This document shows positions 30,161-38,709 of a stretch of DNA of 64,000 nt, in pieces. How positions within the stretch are numbered: the first letter of the stretch is position 1; each line of letters opens with the position of its first letter. Made by a program: the position numbers and the translations under genes. Source of the stretch: Cupriavidus oxalaticus (lineage in GTDB: Bacteria > Pseudomonadota > Gammaproteobacteria > Burkholderiales > Burkholderiaceae); the NCBI RefSeq assembly GCF_004768545.1, contig NZ_CP038634.1, positions 806,001 through 870,000 on the forward strand, read 5' to 3'. Below the pieces are notes generated by a model. It ran no database searches. It was not told the DNA's origin and saw nothing but the letters and a program-made list of their open reading frames with translations.

Positions 30161-32482
30161 CTAGGAAGCGCGCTTGATCGGAACGGCCGCGCCGCGCGCG
30201 CGTTCTGGCCGGCTGCCGAGCACGGTGCGGATCCGCTCAAGCATTGCCGCCTGCTCGTCGGTGGGCGTGGCGCCAAGCACGCGCTCATCGGTACGCAGTT
30301 TGTCCGCCAGCGCCTGCAGCCGCTGGCGGTCGGCCTGATGCCTGAGCAAGGCGGGCAGCGTCGCGAGCGCCTCCTCGGGCGCGTAGCGCGTGATCAGTTC
30401 CTGCCGGCCGCGGATCTTGCGCCAGGCGTCCGGCTCCAGTTCCGGTAGCAGATCCGCATAGTCCGTGACCAGTTCCTTGCGCAACTCCAGCCTGGACAGC
30501 GGCAGGGGCTCGCCCTTGCGGCTCAGCAGGCAGGCCAGCCGGGCGATGGCTTCGGCGTACCCGCCTTGCCCGGCCGCGGCTAGCGCCGCCTTGACTTCCG
30601 GCAGCTCCCGCGGGTCGGTCGCCGCCGGTGTGCCCGCGTGCGCATCGGGCTCGCTCCTTGGCTGGAACGGGAACAGGTTGGCATACACATTGAAGAAGGT
30701 GTACTCGGTCATCGCATCGCGCACGGCGCGGTATGCGTCCAGTCCGGCGCTGAGCAATTCCGCGCCTGCCTGTTCCTGCCGCCGCAGCGGATGGTCCGGT
30801 TCCAGCGCCTGCCGGTTGGCCTTGATCGCCTCGGCGGCAGGCTTCAGCCATGCCATCCACGGGTTCAGGTCCGAGAACAGCCAGTTCTGCATGCGCAGCG
30901 GATGGAATTCGCGCAGCACCCGCGCTGTCATCTCGTTGGACACCGCCTGGACATAAGGCTGCGCAAACAGCTCGTAGGCGCGCTGCGTAAAGTCCGACAG
31001 GTTGGCGACGGTCTGGAATGGCCGCTCGTCGACGCGCTCAAAGCGGTTGAGCCGGCTGGCGATGTCCTCGAGCGAATGCTCCTCGAACTCGACCTCGTAC
31101 TCCACGCCATCGCTGCCCTTGCGCTCATGGATGACCATGCCGTAGAGCCCCGGCGGCAGCAGTTCGATACTCTTGAGCACCGAGACGATCTGCGCGTGCT
31201 CCTTCTGCGCCACCTTGCCGGAAACGAAGATGCCGAGATGGCCGACGCTCCGGTGCATCATGCCAACGATCACCTGGCCGCGGCTCTTGATCTCCTCGGT
31301 ACTGCCGTAGATGTCCACCACCCAGTTGAATGCCTGCTGCGGCGGAGTGATGTTGTCGCCCATCGACGCAAACAGCACGATGGGCGAGCGGATTTCGCGC
31401 AGGTCGAACGCCTTGCCGCCGGCGTTCTTGACGTCACCGCTCCAGAGCTTGTTGCCGACGAACAGATTGCGCGTGATCCATTCGATCTCCTCGCGGTTCA
31501 TCAGGTAGTAGCCGCCCCACCAGCGTTCGAACTCCAGGAAGCGCGGCGGCTCGGTATCGGCCTTCCGGTACAGGTTGTAGTACTTGTCCCAGAGACTGTT
31601 GGCAGGATTCAGGTTCTCGAAATTCTGGACCAGCCAGGCGCCATCGAACTTGCCGTTGCCAAGGTCCGCCGTGAACGAGGCCAGCCAGGTGCCGCCAAGG
31701 AGCCCGCCGGAATAGCGCATCGGGTTGTCGCCTTCGCCCTCGCTCCAGGCACCGCTCCAGTACGACATCGGCGCGCCGTTGATGACGATCGGCCCGGTGT
31801 CGTCGGGATCCGAGGCGCCCAGCATCATCGCGGCCCAGCCCCCCTGGCAATTGCCGATGATGGCCGGCTTGGGGCTGTCCGGATGCAGCGCGCGCACCTT
31901 CCTGATGAACTGCTGCTCGGCCTCGCACACATCCAGCAGGGTCTGTCCCGGCTCGGGATCGCGGAAGAAGATGACGAAATACACGGGATGGCCGGCACGC
32001 ATCGCCACGCCGACCTGCGAGTCGTCCTTGAAGCCGCCGATGCCCGGCCCATGGCCGGCGCGCGGATCAATGATGACGTAGGGCCGGCGGCTGTCATCGA
32101 TCGTCACGCCATCGGGCGCCGTTATCTTCAGCAGCGCATAGTTGACGGGCCGCTCGAACTGGCGCCCGTCCATGATGGTCTCGTAGCCGAAATGCAGGAC
32201 CGGCTTGAGGCCCTGCATGGTATTTTCGACAAAGTTGTTGCCCCGTTGCCTGAGCGTGTCCCAGAACAGGATGGCACGCTGCATGCTGTCGACGGCATAG
32301 GCATAGCCGCCCATCGGATCCATGTCGGCCATCGGCGTGGACGGAGCGCTCCCCGGAGCTCCAACGGCTTGCTGCACGCGGCCGCTATAGGCCTCCTGCG
32401 CATTCTTCAGACGCTTTTGCAGCACCATGCCGGTCTTGAGGCCAACTTCACGCGCGTGAACCAGTTGCTTTGCTGCATCCAT
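30161..32482 (-). CDS. DUF3141 protein, PhaC-like alpha/beta hydrolase
   Basis: A 773-residue protein. Residues ~90-430 form an alpha/beta hydrolase core with a cysteine nucleophile box GNCQGG (C212), an acid D376 (ASMGDNITPP) and H415 (HRSVGHLGIF). The order and spacing match the C-D-H triad of polyhydroxyalkanoate synthases. The C-terminal third is helical and unique to DUF3141. GGAG lies before ATG at 32482. It is the first gene of the pta-ackA operon, 36 bases upstream. Acyl-transfer chemistry on CoA or PHA-related substrates is inferred; no activity is established that I know of. Confidence 0.85.
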   Translation of the reverse strand: MDAAKQLVHAREVGLKTGMVLQKRLKNAQEAYSGRVQQAVGAPGSAPSTPMADMDPMGGYAYAVDSMQRAILFWDTLRQRGNNFVENTMQGLKPVLHFGYETIMDGRQFERPVNYALLKITAPDGVTIDDSRRPYVIIDPRAGHGPGIGGFKDDSQVGVAMRAGHPVYFVIFFRDPEPGQTLLDVCEAEQQFIRKVRALHPDSPKPAIIGNCQGGWAAMMLGASDPDDTGPIVINGAPMSYWSGAWSEGEGDNPMRYSGGLLGGTWLASFTADLGNGKFDGAWLVQNFENLNPANSLWDKYYNLYRKADTEPPRFLEFERWWGGYYLMNREEIEWITRNLFVGNKLWSGDVKNAGGKAFDLREIRSPIVLFASMGDNITPPQQAFNWVVDIYGSTEEIKSRGQVIVGMMHRSVGHLGIFVSGKVAQKEHAQIVSVLKSIELLPPGLYGMVIHERKGSDGVEYEVEFEEHSLEDIASRLNRFERVDERPFQTVANLSDFTQRAYELFAQPYVQAVSNEMTARVLREFHPLRMQNWLFSDLNPWMAWLKPAAEAIKANRQALEPDHPLRRQEQAGAELLSAGLDAYRAVRDAMTEYTFFNVYANLFPFQPRSEPDAHAGTPAATDPRELPEVKAALAAAGQGGYAEAIARLACLLSRKGEPLPLSRLELRKELVTDYADLLPELEPDAWRKIRGRQELITRYAPEEALATLPALLRHQADRQRLQALADKLRTDERVLGATPTDEQAAMLERIRTVLGSRPERARGAAVPIKRAS

Positions 32483-32584
32483 GCCGTTCTCCACCAGACA
32501 TTCTGTGACAGGGAGGCCAGGGGGCGGGGGTCGGTCCACCGTGGCGGTACGCCCCGACCGCCCCGACCGCGGACGCCAGGAAAC

Positions 32585-32605
32585 GGCCCGCATGACCGGC
32601 GGGCC
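32585..32605 (-). terminator. Possible weak terminator after the two-repeat periplasmic protein gene
   Basis: GGCCCGC-atgaccg-GCGGGCC is a perfect 7-bp hairpin in the 156-base gap. On the minus strand only a short GTTTCC follows, so it is a weak candidate. Confidence 0.4.
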
Positions 32606-32638
32606 TGTCCTGGAGCAATTCGGTGCTTTTCGGTACTG

Positions 32639-33226
32639 CTACTTGGCTGCGGCCGGTTGCACGGACACAGCAATGGCCTCGGTATAGACCGCTTCGACCC
32701 GGTCACCCTTCTTGATGCCCTTGAGACGTTCCGGATCCTCGACCAGCAGGTCCACGGTGCGTCCCTTCGGCCCCTTCAGGGTGACGGTCTTGGCGCTGGT
32801 ATTGACCGCCACAACGTCGGCGGTCACGGTCACTTCGCGGCCGACTGTGCCGCCCGGCTTGGCGCCCGGCGCCGCACGGTCCGAGATCTCGCGCTCGGTC
32901 ATGGCAAGCGGCCCCTTACCCTTCTTGAGGCTCATGGTCAGGGCTTCCTTGTACTCGATCGCGACGGTATCGCCGACCTTGAGCTGCTCGAAGTTCCGCG
33001 CCTCCGGCCCCACCACCAGATCCGTGACCTTGCCGTCGGCGGATTTCAGCGAGACCGTTCGCGTCGGCGCATCGATCTTGACGATCGTGGCATTGAGCTT
33101 CGCCGTGCCGGTCGCGGTCGCCTGTCCGGGCGACTGCGTGACATCCACGCGGGTTTCGGGCTGCGCCCAGACAGAAGCGGTCGCCGCGACCATGACCGCC
33201 GCAGCCAGTAGAGTCATTCGTTTCAT
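32639..33226 (-). CDS. Periplasmic protein with two tandem OB-like repeats
   Basis: A 195-residue exported protein; the signal peptide ends at VWAQPE. The mature protein contains the same ~65-residue module twice. The first copy has TIVKIDAPTRTVSLKSADG then LKVGDTVAIEY. The second has DVVAVNTSAKTVTLKGPKG then IKKGDRVEAVY. Each looks like a five-stranded OB-type barrel. AGGGGAT precedes the ATG. No family name comes to mind beyond hypothetical periplasmic proteins of Burkholderiales. Confidence 0.75.
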   Translation of the reverse strand: MKRMTLLAAAVMVAATASVWAQPETRVDVTQSPGQATATGTAKLNATIVKIDAPTRTVSLKSADGKVTDLVVGPEARNFEQLKVGDTVAIEYKEALTMSLKKGKGPLAMTEREISDRAAPGAKPGGTVGREVTVTADVVAVNTSAKTVTLKGPKGRTVDLLVEDPERLKGIKKGDRVEAVYTEAIAVSVQPAAAK

Positions 33227-33647
33227 GCTATCCCCTCTGATCAGACTTGCCTTGCGCCCATCCGGGCTTCCTATGCCGCCTTTCGCCTCGGTTGAAGCGC
33301 TCACTCACTACCAGGGCGGAAATCCTGTGACTGTTGGAGAACATGCCGTGGAGGCGCCTCGCAACCTGTACTTGCAGCTTGACAGGGCGTCACTGTCCGG
33401 CCCGGGATCCCGCCCGAAGGCGTGCCCGTCGTGGGTGACGATGAAAAGGCTTTTGATGCGGGTATCCGTGGATAATGTCGCTCCGAACTCTAACGTCAGT
33501 CGTGGTCGCAACTGAACTGAATCTTTTCGGAAGACGACATGAGAAAAATTTCGGTCACGGGCGGCCGGATGCATGAACACTCCTGCGCTGCGTGCGCTAT
33601 GCTGAACTGGCGCGGCGCGTGCCCCGCCGCCTCCCAGGAGAACGATC
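33227..33647. other. Divergent intergenic region without a recognised gene
   Basis: About 420 bases separate the divergent periplasmic-protein and lipoprotein genes. No reading frame here has a ribosome site or family resemblance. It presumably carries both promoters. Confidence 0.45.
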
Positions 33648-34169
33648 ATGGGTTATCGCCTCCCCACCTGCGTGGCCGCCGCCGTGGCGAGCCTGGTGCT
33701 GGGCGCCTGCGCCTCCCTCCAGCCCCTCCAGACGGCAGAACGCATGCTCGGCGCTCCGCAGAATGCCGTGCGCGATACGTTCGGCACTCCCACCGAAACC
33801 TACCAGCTCGCCGACGGCACCACCCGCTGGATCTATTCGAAGCAGCCGCTCGGCTTCGAGGTCTACGCGGCAGACTTTGACGGAAACGGCAAGCTGACAA
33901 GGTTCAGGCAGATGCTCACCGAGAAGGAAATCTACGAAGCGCGCCCGGGCGTCTGGACCAAGCAGGATATTGCCGAGCGCTTTGGCCATCCGCGCGAGCC
34001 CATCCAGTTCTACCCGCTGATGAAGCGGGAAGCCTGGTCCTACCGGCTCTACGCAGGTGCCTACATGCCGGCACATTTCAGCGCCTACTTTGACGAACGC
34101 GGCGTTCTCGACCGGACCATGATCATCCTCGACGCGATCGGCGGCGACGCGCGCGACAGCAGCAAATAG
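33648..34169 (+). CDS. Lipoprotein, SmpA/OmlA-like
   Basis: A 173-residue protein with lipobox LVLGAC at residues 17-22, so it should be acylated on C22. The mature part has two BamE/SmpA-like motifs, AVRDTFGTPTETYQLADGTTRWIY and DIAERFGHPREPIQFYPLMKREAWSYRLY, suggesting a duplicated small outer-membrane-lipoprotein fold. GGAG precedes the start. It is probably an envelope protein of unknown role. Confidence 0.78.
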   Translation: MGYRLPTCVAAAVASLVLGACASLQPLQTAERMLGAPQNAVRDTFGTPTETYQLADGTTRWIYSKQPLGFEVYAADFDGNGKLTRFRQMLTEKEIYEARPGVWTKQDIAERFGHPREPIQFYPLMKREAWSYRLYAGAYMPAHFSAYFDERGVLDRTMIILDAIGGDARDSSK

Positions 34170-34276
34170 GCCGGCCGCGGGCAGGCCGCCTGCGCGCAGG
34201 CCCATGGCGTCGCACCACACTCGCCGATGACAATTGCGCCGGACAGGTCGGGGCGCGGCCTGTCCGGTTCCGCATG

Positions 34277-34960
34277 TCAGCCATCGACGAACGAGACGAA
34301 CTCGTCCAGCTCCAGCTTGCAAAGCTCCATGTTGTTTTCGGGGATGCTGTTGTCCGCATAGCCGAGTGACATCCCGGCCACGACCATCTCCCCGTCGGGA
34401 ATGGCGAGTCCTTCACGAAGCACCGGCGATTGCAGCGACCAGATCTGCTGCGGGCAGGTGTCCAGCCCCCGCGCGCGAGCGGCCAGCATGAGGTTCTGCA
34501 GGAAACAGCCGTAGCAGATGAAGCTGGCCCATTCCAGGCGCCGGTCCATGGTGAAGATCAGTCCCACTGGCGCATCGAAGAACCGGAACTGCCGTTCGAC
34601 GTCGCGCCGGCGCCCGGCGATATCGCTCCTGTGCACGCCCTGCGCATCGCCCAGCATCCCGCGAAACGTGTTGAAGCGCGACGCAAATGGCGCCGGCAAT
34701 TCCTTTGGGAAGAAAGGGTAATCGGGCACCAGTCCCTCGGGATCGGCGCGATACGCCTCGACCGCGGCACCGGCGATTTTCTCGCGCGCCTTTCCGGTCA
34801 GCACATAGCAGCGCCAGGGCTGCGTGTTGCTCGAACTCGGCGCGTATTTCGCGACCGACAGGATGTCCCTGACAGTCTCCATCGGCACCGGCCGGTCAAG
34901 GAAGCCGCGCTTGCTGTGGCGTCCGCGGATCAGCGCTTCCGTCATCTGCATTGTCTCCAT
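34277..34960 (-). CDS. FMN-dependent nitroreductase
   Basis: A 227-residue nitroreductase of the NfsB/NfnB fold, with RHSKRGFLDRPVP and SVAKYAPSSSNTQPW near the N-terminus and GMSLGYAD near the C-terminus. It could reduce nitro groups or quinones using NAD(P)H. GGAG is 8 bases before the ATG at 34960; the ATG at 34966 is too close to it. It is divergent from the dioxygenase-containing operon across 257 bases and is plausibly co-regulated with it. Confidence 0.85.
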   Translation of the reverse strand: METMQMTEALIRGRHSKRGFLDRPVPMETVRDILSVAKYAPSSSNTQPWRCYVLTGKAREKIAGAAVEAYRADPEGLVPDYPFFPKELPAPFASRFNTFRGMLGDAQGVHRSDIAGRRRDVERQFRFFDAPVGLIFTMDRRLEWASFICYGCFLQNLMLAARARGLDTCPQQIWSLQSPVLREGLAIPDGEMVVAGMSLGYADNSIPENNMELCKLELDEFVSFVDG

Positions 34961-35217
34961 CTTCATGTCTCCGTTCTTGTGGTGGGGGTCGCTACGGTGG
35001 AAAAGATCATAGACACGTCCCCTGCCTTGTGAAGATGGCAATGCTTGAATGCTTCGTTCGGCAGCAGCGAACGACGGCGCGCGACCGCGCAGGCCCGGCG
35101 TCCAAATTCCTGAACGCTTCGTTCCCCGATCCCGCGCGCACGCGCGCACGCGATTCGCCTATCTTCCTACACGGGATCGGAGCCCCGATCGCATATGAAA
35201 ACATGGGGAGACGTGGA

Positions 35218-36354
35218 ATGAACCAGTTGAAATGCCTGCCGCAGGAAGAGATTGCCTGGGGACACGACGTGCTGAAGACCGTCGCTGCCTCCATGGAGAA
35301 CTACGGCATCCGCCGTCCGATCACGTTCACGGTCGAATTCCTTGAGGCATTGAACCGCGAGCACCTGCAGCCTGTCATCGGCGACGGCGTGGGCACCTTC
35401 ACCGGCCTGCCGCCGCATGTGCCCGATTTCGCCGTACGCGACGGGCTGCGTGCCTGCATCGAGGCCGATGCGGCATCGATCATCGCCCTCGGCGGCGGCT
35501 CCGTGCTCGACGCCGCAAAGGCAGTCTCGTACCAGCATTTCCAGCAGACGGGCCGCTACCTGCCGATTGCGGCGATTCCGACGACCTTGTCGGGCTCGGA
35601 GTTCTCCCACTACTTCGGCGTGACGGAAACGGACGGCCCGCAGAAGTTCAAGCGCAGCTATGCGGTGCGCGAAACGACACCGCGGCTGGTGGTGCTCGAT
35701 CCCCGCATGATCGTCGACACGCCACGCATGCTGCTGCTGAGTTCGGCCATCAAGGGGATCGACCATGCGGTGGAAGGCATGCGCCGGGTCGACGTGGATC
35801 ACCCTCACGCCATCCTGGCCGCCAGGGGCGTGGAGCGCTTCCTTGCCGTGCTGGAGAAGTGGCCGCGCAAGCTCGAAACGCGCGAGGCCATCGCGGGCGG
35901 CCTCGTGTCGACCGACGACCTGCTGCAGCTTCAGCTCGCCGCGTGGCAGTGCTACTTCTATCCCGCTTCGGTCATCTACGGCCTGAGCCATCGCATCGGC
36001 CACATCCTCGGCGGGACCTTCGGGGTACCGCACAGCGTGACTTCGTGCATTGCGCTGGCGCCCGTCATCCGCGCCTGCGCCGGCGCCTATGGCCGCAAGC
36101 TCGAGATCTTCGCCACGGAACGCGGCAGCCGCCCGCCCGCCGCATTTCTCGCCGACCGCATCGAGGCAGCCGTGGATGCATTGCAATTGCCCAGCCGGCT
36201 CCGCGACCTCGATTTCGATCGGGCTAAGCTTCCCGAGATCGCGGCCCTGCTCAGGCAGAACTATCCTTCCGAAGTCGGCGACCTTGGCGACCTTGGCGAC
36301 CTTGGCGACAATGCCGGCACCAGGCTGGATGCGCTGCTGGAGAGCCTGTGGTAA
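35218..36354 (+). CDS. Iron-containing alcohol dehydrogenase / maleylacetate-reductase-like
   Basis: A 378-residue group III dehydrogenase. GGGSVLDAAKA (~100), IPTTLSGSEFS (~127) and metal ligands in AIKGIDHAVEG and SHRIGHILGGTFGVPHS are in place. The wording VRETTPRLVVLDPRM and the HILGGTFGVPH segment lean to maleylacetate reductases, which reduce maleylacetate to 3-oxoadipate. The C-terminus has an added GDLGDLGDLGD stretch from a 9-bp tandem repeat (~36277-36309). GGGGAG lies upstream. The stop overlaps the next start (TAATG). It is the first gene of a four-gene operon. Confidence 0.82.
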   Translation: MNQLKCLPQEEIAWGHDVLKTVAASMENYGIRRPITFTVEFLEALNREHLQPVIGDGVGTFTGLPPHVPDFAVRDGLRACIEADAASIIALGGGSVLDAAKAVSYQHFQQTGRYLPIAAIPTTLSGSEFSHYFGVTETDGPQKFKRSYAVRETTPRLVVLDPRMIVDTPRMLLLSSAIKGIDHAVEGMRRVDVDHPHAILAARGVERFLAVLEKWPRKLETREAIAGGLVSTDDLLQLQLAAWQCYFYPASVIYGLSHRIGHILGGTFGVPHSVTSCIALAPVIRACAGAYGRKLEIFATERGSRPPAAFLADRIEAAVDALQLPSRLRDLDFDRAKLPEIAALLRQNYPSEVGDLGDLGDLGDNAGTRLDALLESLW

Positions 36355-37775
36355 TGACCGGCCAGCCATCCTACAGCTTCCCGCATCCCGCGGGCCTGCG
36401 CCACGCGCTTGCGGCCCTGGCCAGCCGGCGGATCACGGCGACGGGCCTGACCGAAGAGGCGCTCCTCCGCGCGCAAGCCAGCAAGCAATCGCTCAACGCG
36501 TTCGCCGCCATTGACCAGGACCGCGCGCTGCAGGCCGCGGCGGAGAGCGACCGCCGCTACGGCGAAGGCAGCCAGCGTCCGCTGGAAGGGCTGCCCATCG
36601 CCATCAAGGACCTGATCGACACGAAGGGCATCGAAACACTGTATGGATCTGCCGCCTACCGCGGCAATGTTCCCGCTGCCGATGCCGACATCGTGAAGAC
36701 ACTGACCGGATGCGGCGCCATCGTCATCGGCAAGACCACCACCCACGAATTTGCGTGGGGCGTGACGACCGCCAGCCCGAGCTTCGGCGACACCCTGAAT
36801 CCCCTCGACCATTCCCGCATTCCCGGCGGCTCCAGCGGCGGCGCCGCGGCGGCGATCGCGCATGGCGCGGTCATGGCGGGCGTGGGCACCGATACCGGCG
36901 GCTCGGCCCGTATCCCGGCCGCGCTGTGCGGTGTCGTCGGCTTCAAGCCGACGCTCGGCACGCTGTCCACGCGCGGCGTGTTTCCGCTGGCGGCCACCTG
37001 CGACCACGTCGGCCTGCTGGGCGGACAGGTCGATGACGTGCTGGTGCTCGCCGATGCCGCTGGCATCGACATCCGCCGCAGCGATGCCACGCCTTCCGCC
37101 CGCCTCGGCATCGTCAGGCAGATCGCGCCGGTGCCGCTGAGTCCTGAGGTCGCCAGCGCATTCGACGAGGCGGTGGAACAACTGGCGCAGCGATTCAGCT
37201 GCGTCGACCTCGGCGAGACCCGCCGGTTCGACGCCATGTTCGATATGGTGTTCGATGCCTTTGCGGCCATCGTTCTTATCGAGGGCGGAATCGAGCATTT
37301 CCGACGCCACGACTGGGATCGCATCGCCACGCACTACAACCCGGAAACGGTCGACAGACTCAGGCGTGCACAGGCCATGGACCTGCGCGCCTATGCGTCG
37401 GCCCACCAGTCGAGGCGGCATTTCACGGCCCGGCTGCATGAAGCGATGTCGACACTCGACTATCTCGTGCTGCCGACCTGCCCCTGCACCGCCCCGCCCC
37501 GCGATGCCGGCACGGTCGACATCGGCAACTGGACCGGCACCGTCCGCGAGGCCCTGATGACCTACACCGCGCCGTTCAACGTCGCGGGATTTCCCGCCAT
37601 CTCGATTCCGCTGCCGTCCCGCGTCGGCGGCCTTCCAGCCGCATTGCAGGTCGTCGGCAGGCCCGGCGGCGACGGCGCGCTGCTGCAGGTCGCGCAGCAG
37701 ATCGAGTCGATGCTGGGGACCGTCTCCGTTGCACAAGACTTGCCTGACCACACCACCACGAGGAGACCAGAATGA
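36354..37775 (+). CDS. Amidase-signature hydrolase
   Basis: A 473-residue GatA-like amidase. The Ser-cisSer-Lys triad is complete: K in PIAIKDLID, serines in PGGSSGGAAAAIA and in GTDTGGSARIPAALCG. It should hydrolyse an amide, possibly an N-formyl or aryl amide made upstream in the pathway (inference). Start and stop overlap both neighbours (TAATG and ATGA), so it is translated together with the dehydrogenase and the haem dioxygenase. Confidence 0.87.
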   Translation: MTGQPSYSFPHPAGLRHALAALASRRITATGLTEEALLRAQASKQSLNAFAAIDQDRALQAAAESDRRYGEGSQRPLEGLPIAIKDLIDTKGIETLYGSAAYRGNVPAADADIVKTLTGCGAIVIGKTTTHEFAWGVTTASPSFGDTLNPLDHSRIPGGSSGGAAAAIAHGAVMAGVGTDTGGSARIPAALCGVVGFKPTLGTLSTRGVFPLAATCDHVGLLGGQVDDVLVLADAAGIDIRRSDATPSARLGIVRQIAPVPLSPEVASAFDEAVEQLAQRFSCVDLGETRRFDAMFDMVFDAFAAIVLIEGGIEHFRRHDWDRIATHYNPETVDRLRRAQAMDLRAYASAHQSRRHFTARLHEAMSTLDYLVLPTCPCTAPPRDAGTVDIGNWTGTVREALMTYTAPFNVAGFPAISIPLPSRVGGLPAALQVVGRPGGDGALLQVAQQIESMLGTVSVAQDLPDHTTTRRPE

Positions 37776-38680
37776 AAGATTCCGTCAAGCCCGCATCCCG
37801 GGCACCGGCAGAAACGCCAGCCGGGCGCACGCCATACAGTGACTGGTTGCAGACAGACGTGCTCCACTCGCTGCAGCACCCGGTCAGCGATCATCCCGGC
37901 GAGCACGCCTGGATCGTATCGGCGCAGGTGTCCGAGCTCTACTGGATGCTGATCATCAGGGAAATCCAGGCCGCGCAGGCGCAATTGCGTGCCGATGACC
38001 TGGCCGGCGCATGCCGCACGCTGCGGCGCGTGGTTGCCCACCACGAGCCGCTCAATGCCACCTGGCGCTCCATCGCGTGGATGACGCCGGTCGACCTGCT
38101 GGCCATCCTGTCCTGCGTCGGGCCGAAGTTTGGCAAGGACACCGCACTGCAGGGCTGGACGTTCCGGCAGATGGTCTACCTGCTCGGCATCAAGCAGGGG
38201 GAGCACCTGCAGCACTTCCTGCCGCAGCCCCGGCGCTGGGAGCAGCTCAGCAAGGCGCTGGCAGAGCCGAGCCTGTATGACGACGTGCTCGCCCACCTGA
38301 GCCGCAAGGGCTTCGCCGTGCCGGCGCTGGCACTCGACCGCGATTTCAGCGTGCCCTACGCGCCGGACAAGGCGGTCGAAAACGTCTGGCGCGACGTCTA
38401 CGCCGACCCGGACCAGCACCGCGAACTGCAGCAACTCGGCGAGACGCTGGCCGATATTGCGGAGGGATTCTCCGCATGGAAGCACCTGCACCTGATGGCC
38501 ACGCGCCGGACCTTCGGCGCCCGGCCGGCCTACTTCGGCACCGAGGGCATTGCCTGGCTGCTGCCGACCATGAACGAGATCCCGTTCCCTGAACTCTGGT
38601 CCGCGCGCGGCTTCATCGGCGATCCGCCCGCGGTGTGTCCGCACGCGCGCGGACAGGCCGGCGCCCGGGCTGCGGAGTGA
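37772..38680 (+). CDS. Tryptophan 2,3-dioxygenase-like haem protein
   Basis: A 302-residue member of the TDO superfamily, with WIVSAQVSELYW (~47-58), FRQMVYLLG (131-139) and WKHLHLMATRRTFG (236-249) aligning to the TDO core. The proximal haem ligand fits H240. The carboxylate-binding arginine fits R132. The distal histidine position of TDO is A51. This suggests an oxygenase on an indole-like or other electron-rich ring rather than a standard KynA, and there is no kynurenine-pathway gene next to it. The start overlaps the amidase stop (ATGA). Confidence 0.72.
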   Translation: MKDSVKPASRAPAETPAGRTPYSDWLQTDVLHSLQHPVSDHPGEHAWIVSAQVSELYWMLIIREIQAAQAQLRADDLAGACRTLRRVVAHHEPLNATWRSIAWMTPVDLLAILSCVGPKFGKDTALQGWTFRQMVYLLGIKQGEHLQHFLPQPRRWEQLSKALAEPSLYDDVLAHLSRKGFAVPALALDRDFSVPYAPDKAVENVWRDVYADPDQHRELQQLGETLADIAEGFSAWKHLHLMATRRTFGARPAYFGTEGIAWLLPTMNEIPFPELWSARGFIGDPPAVCPHARGQAGARAAE

Positions 38681-38709
38681 CGTGACTAACCATCAGCTGG
38701 AAGAAACCC

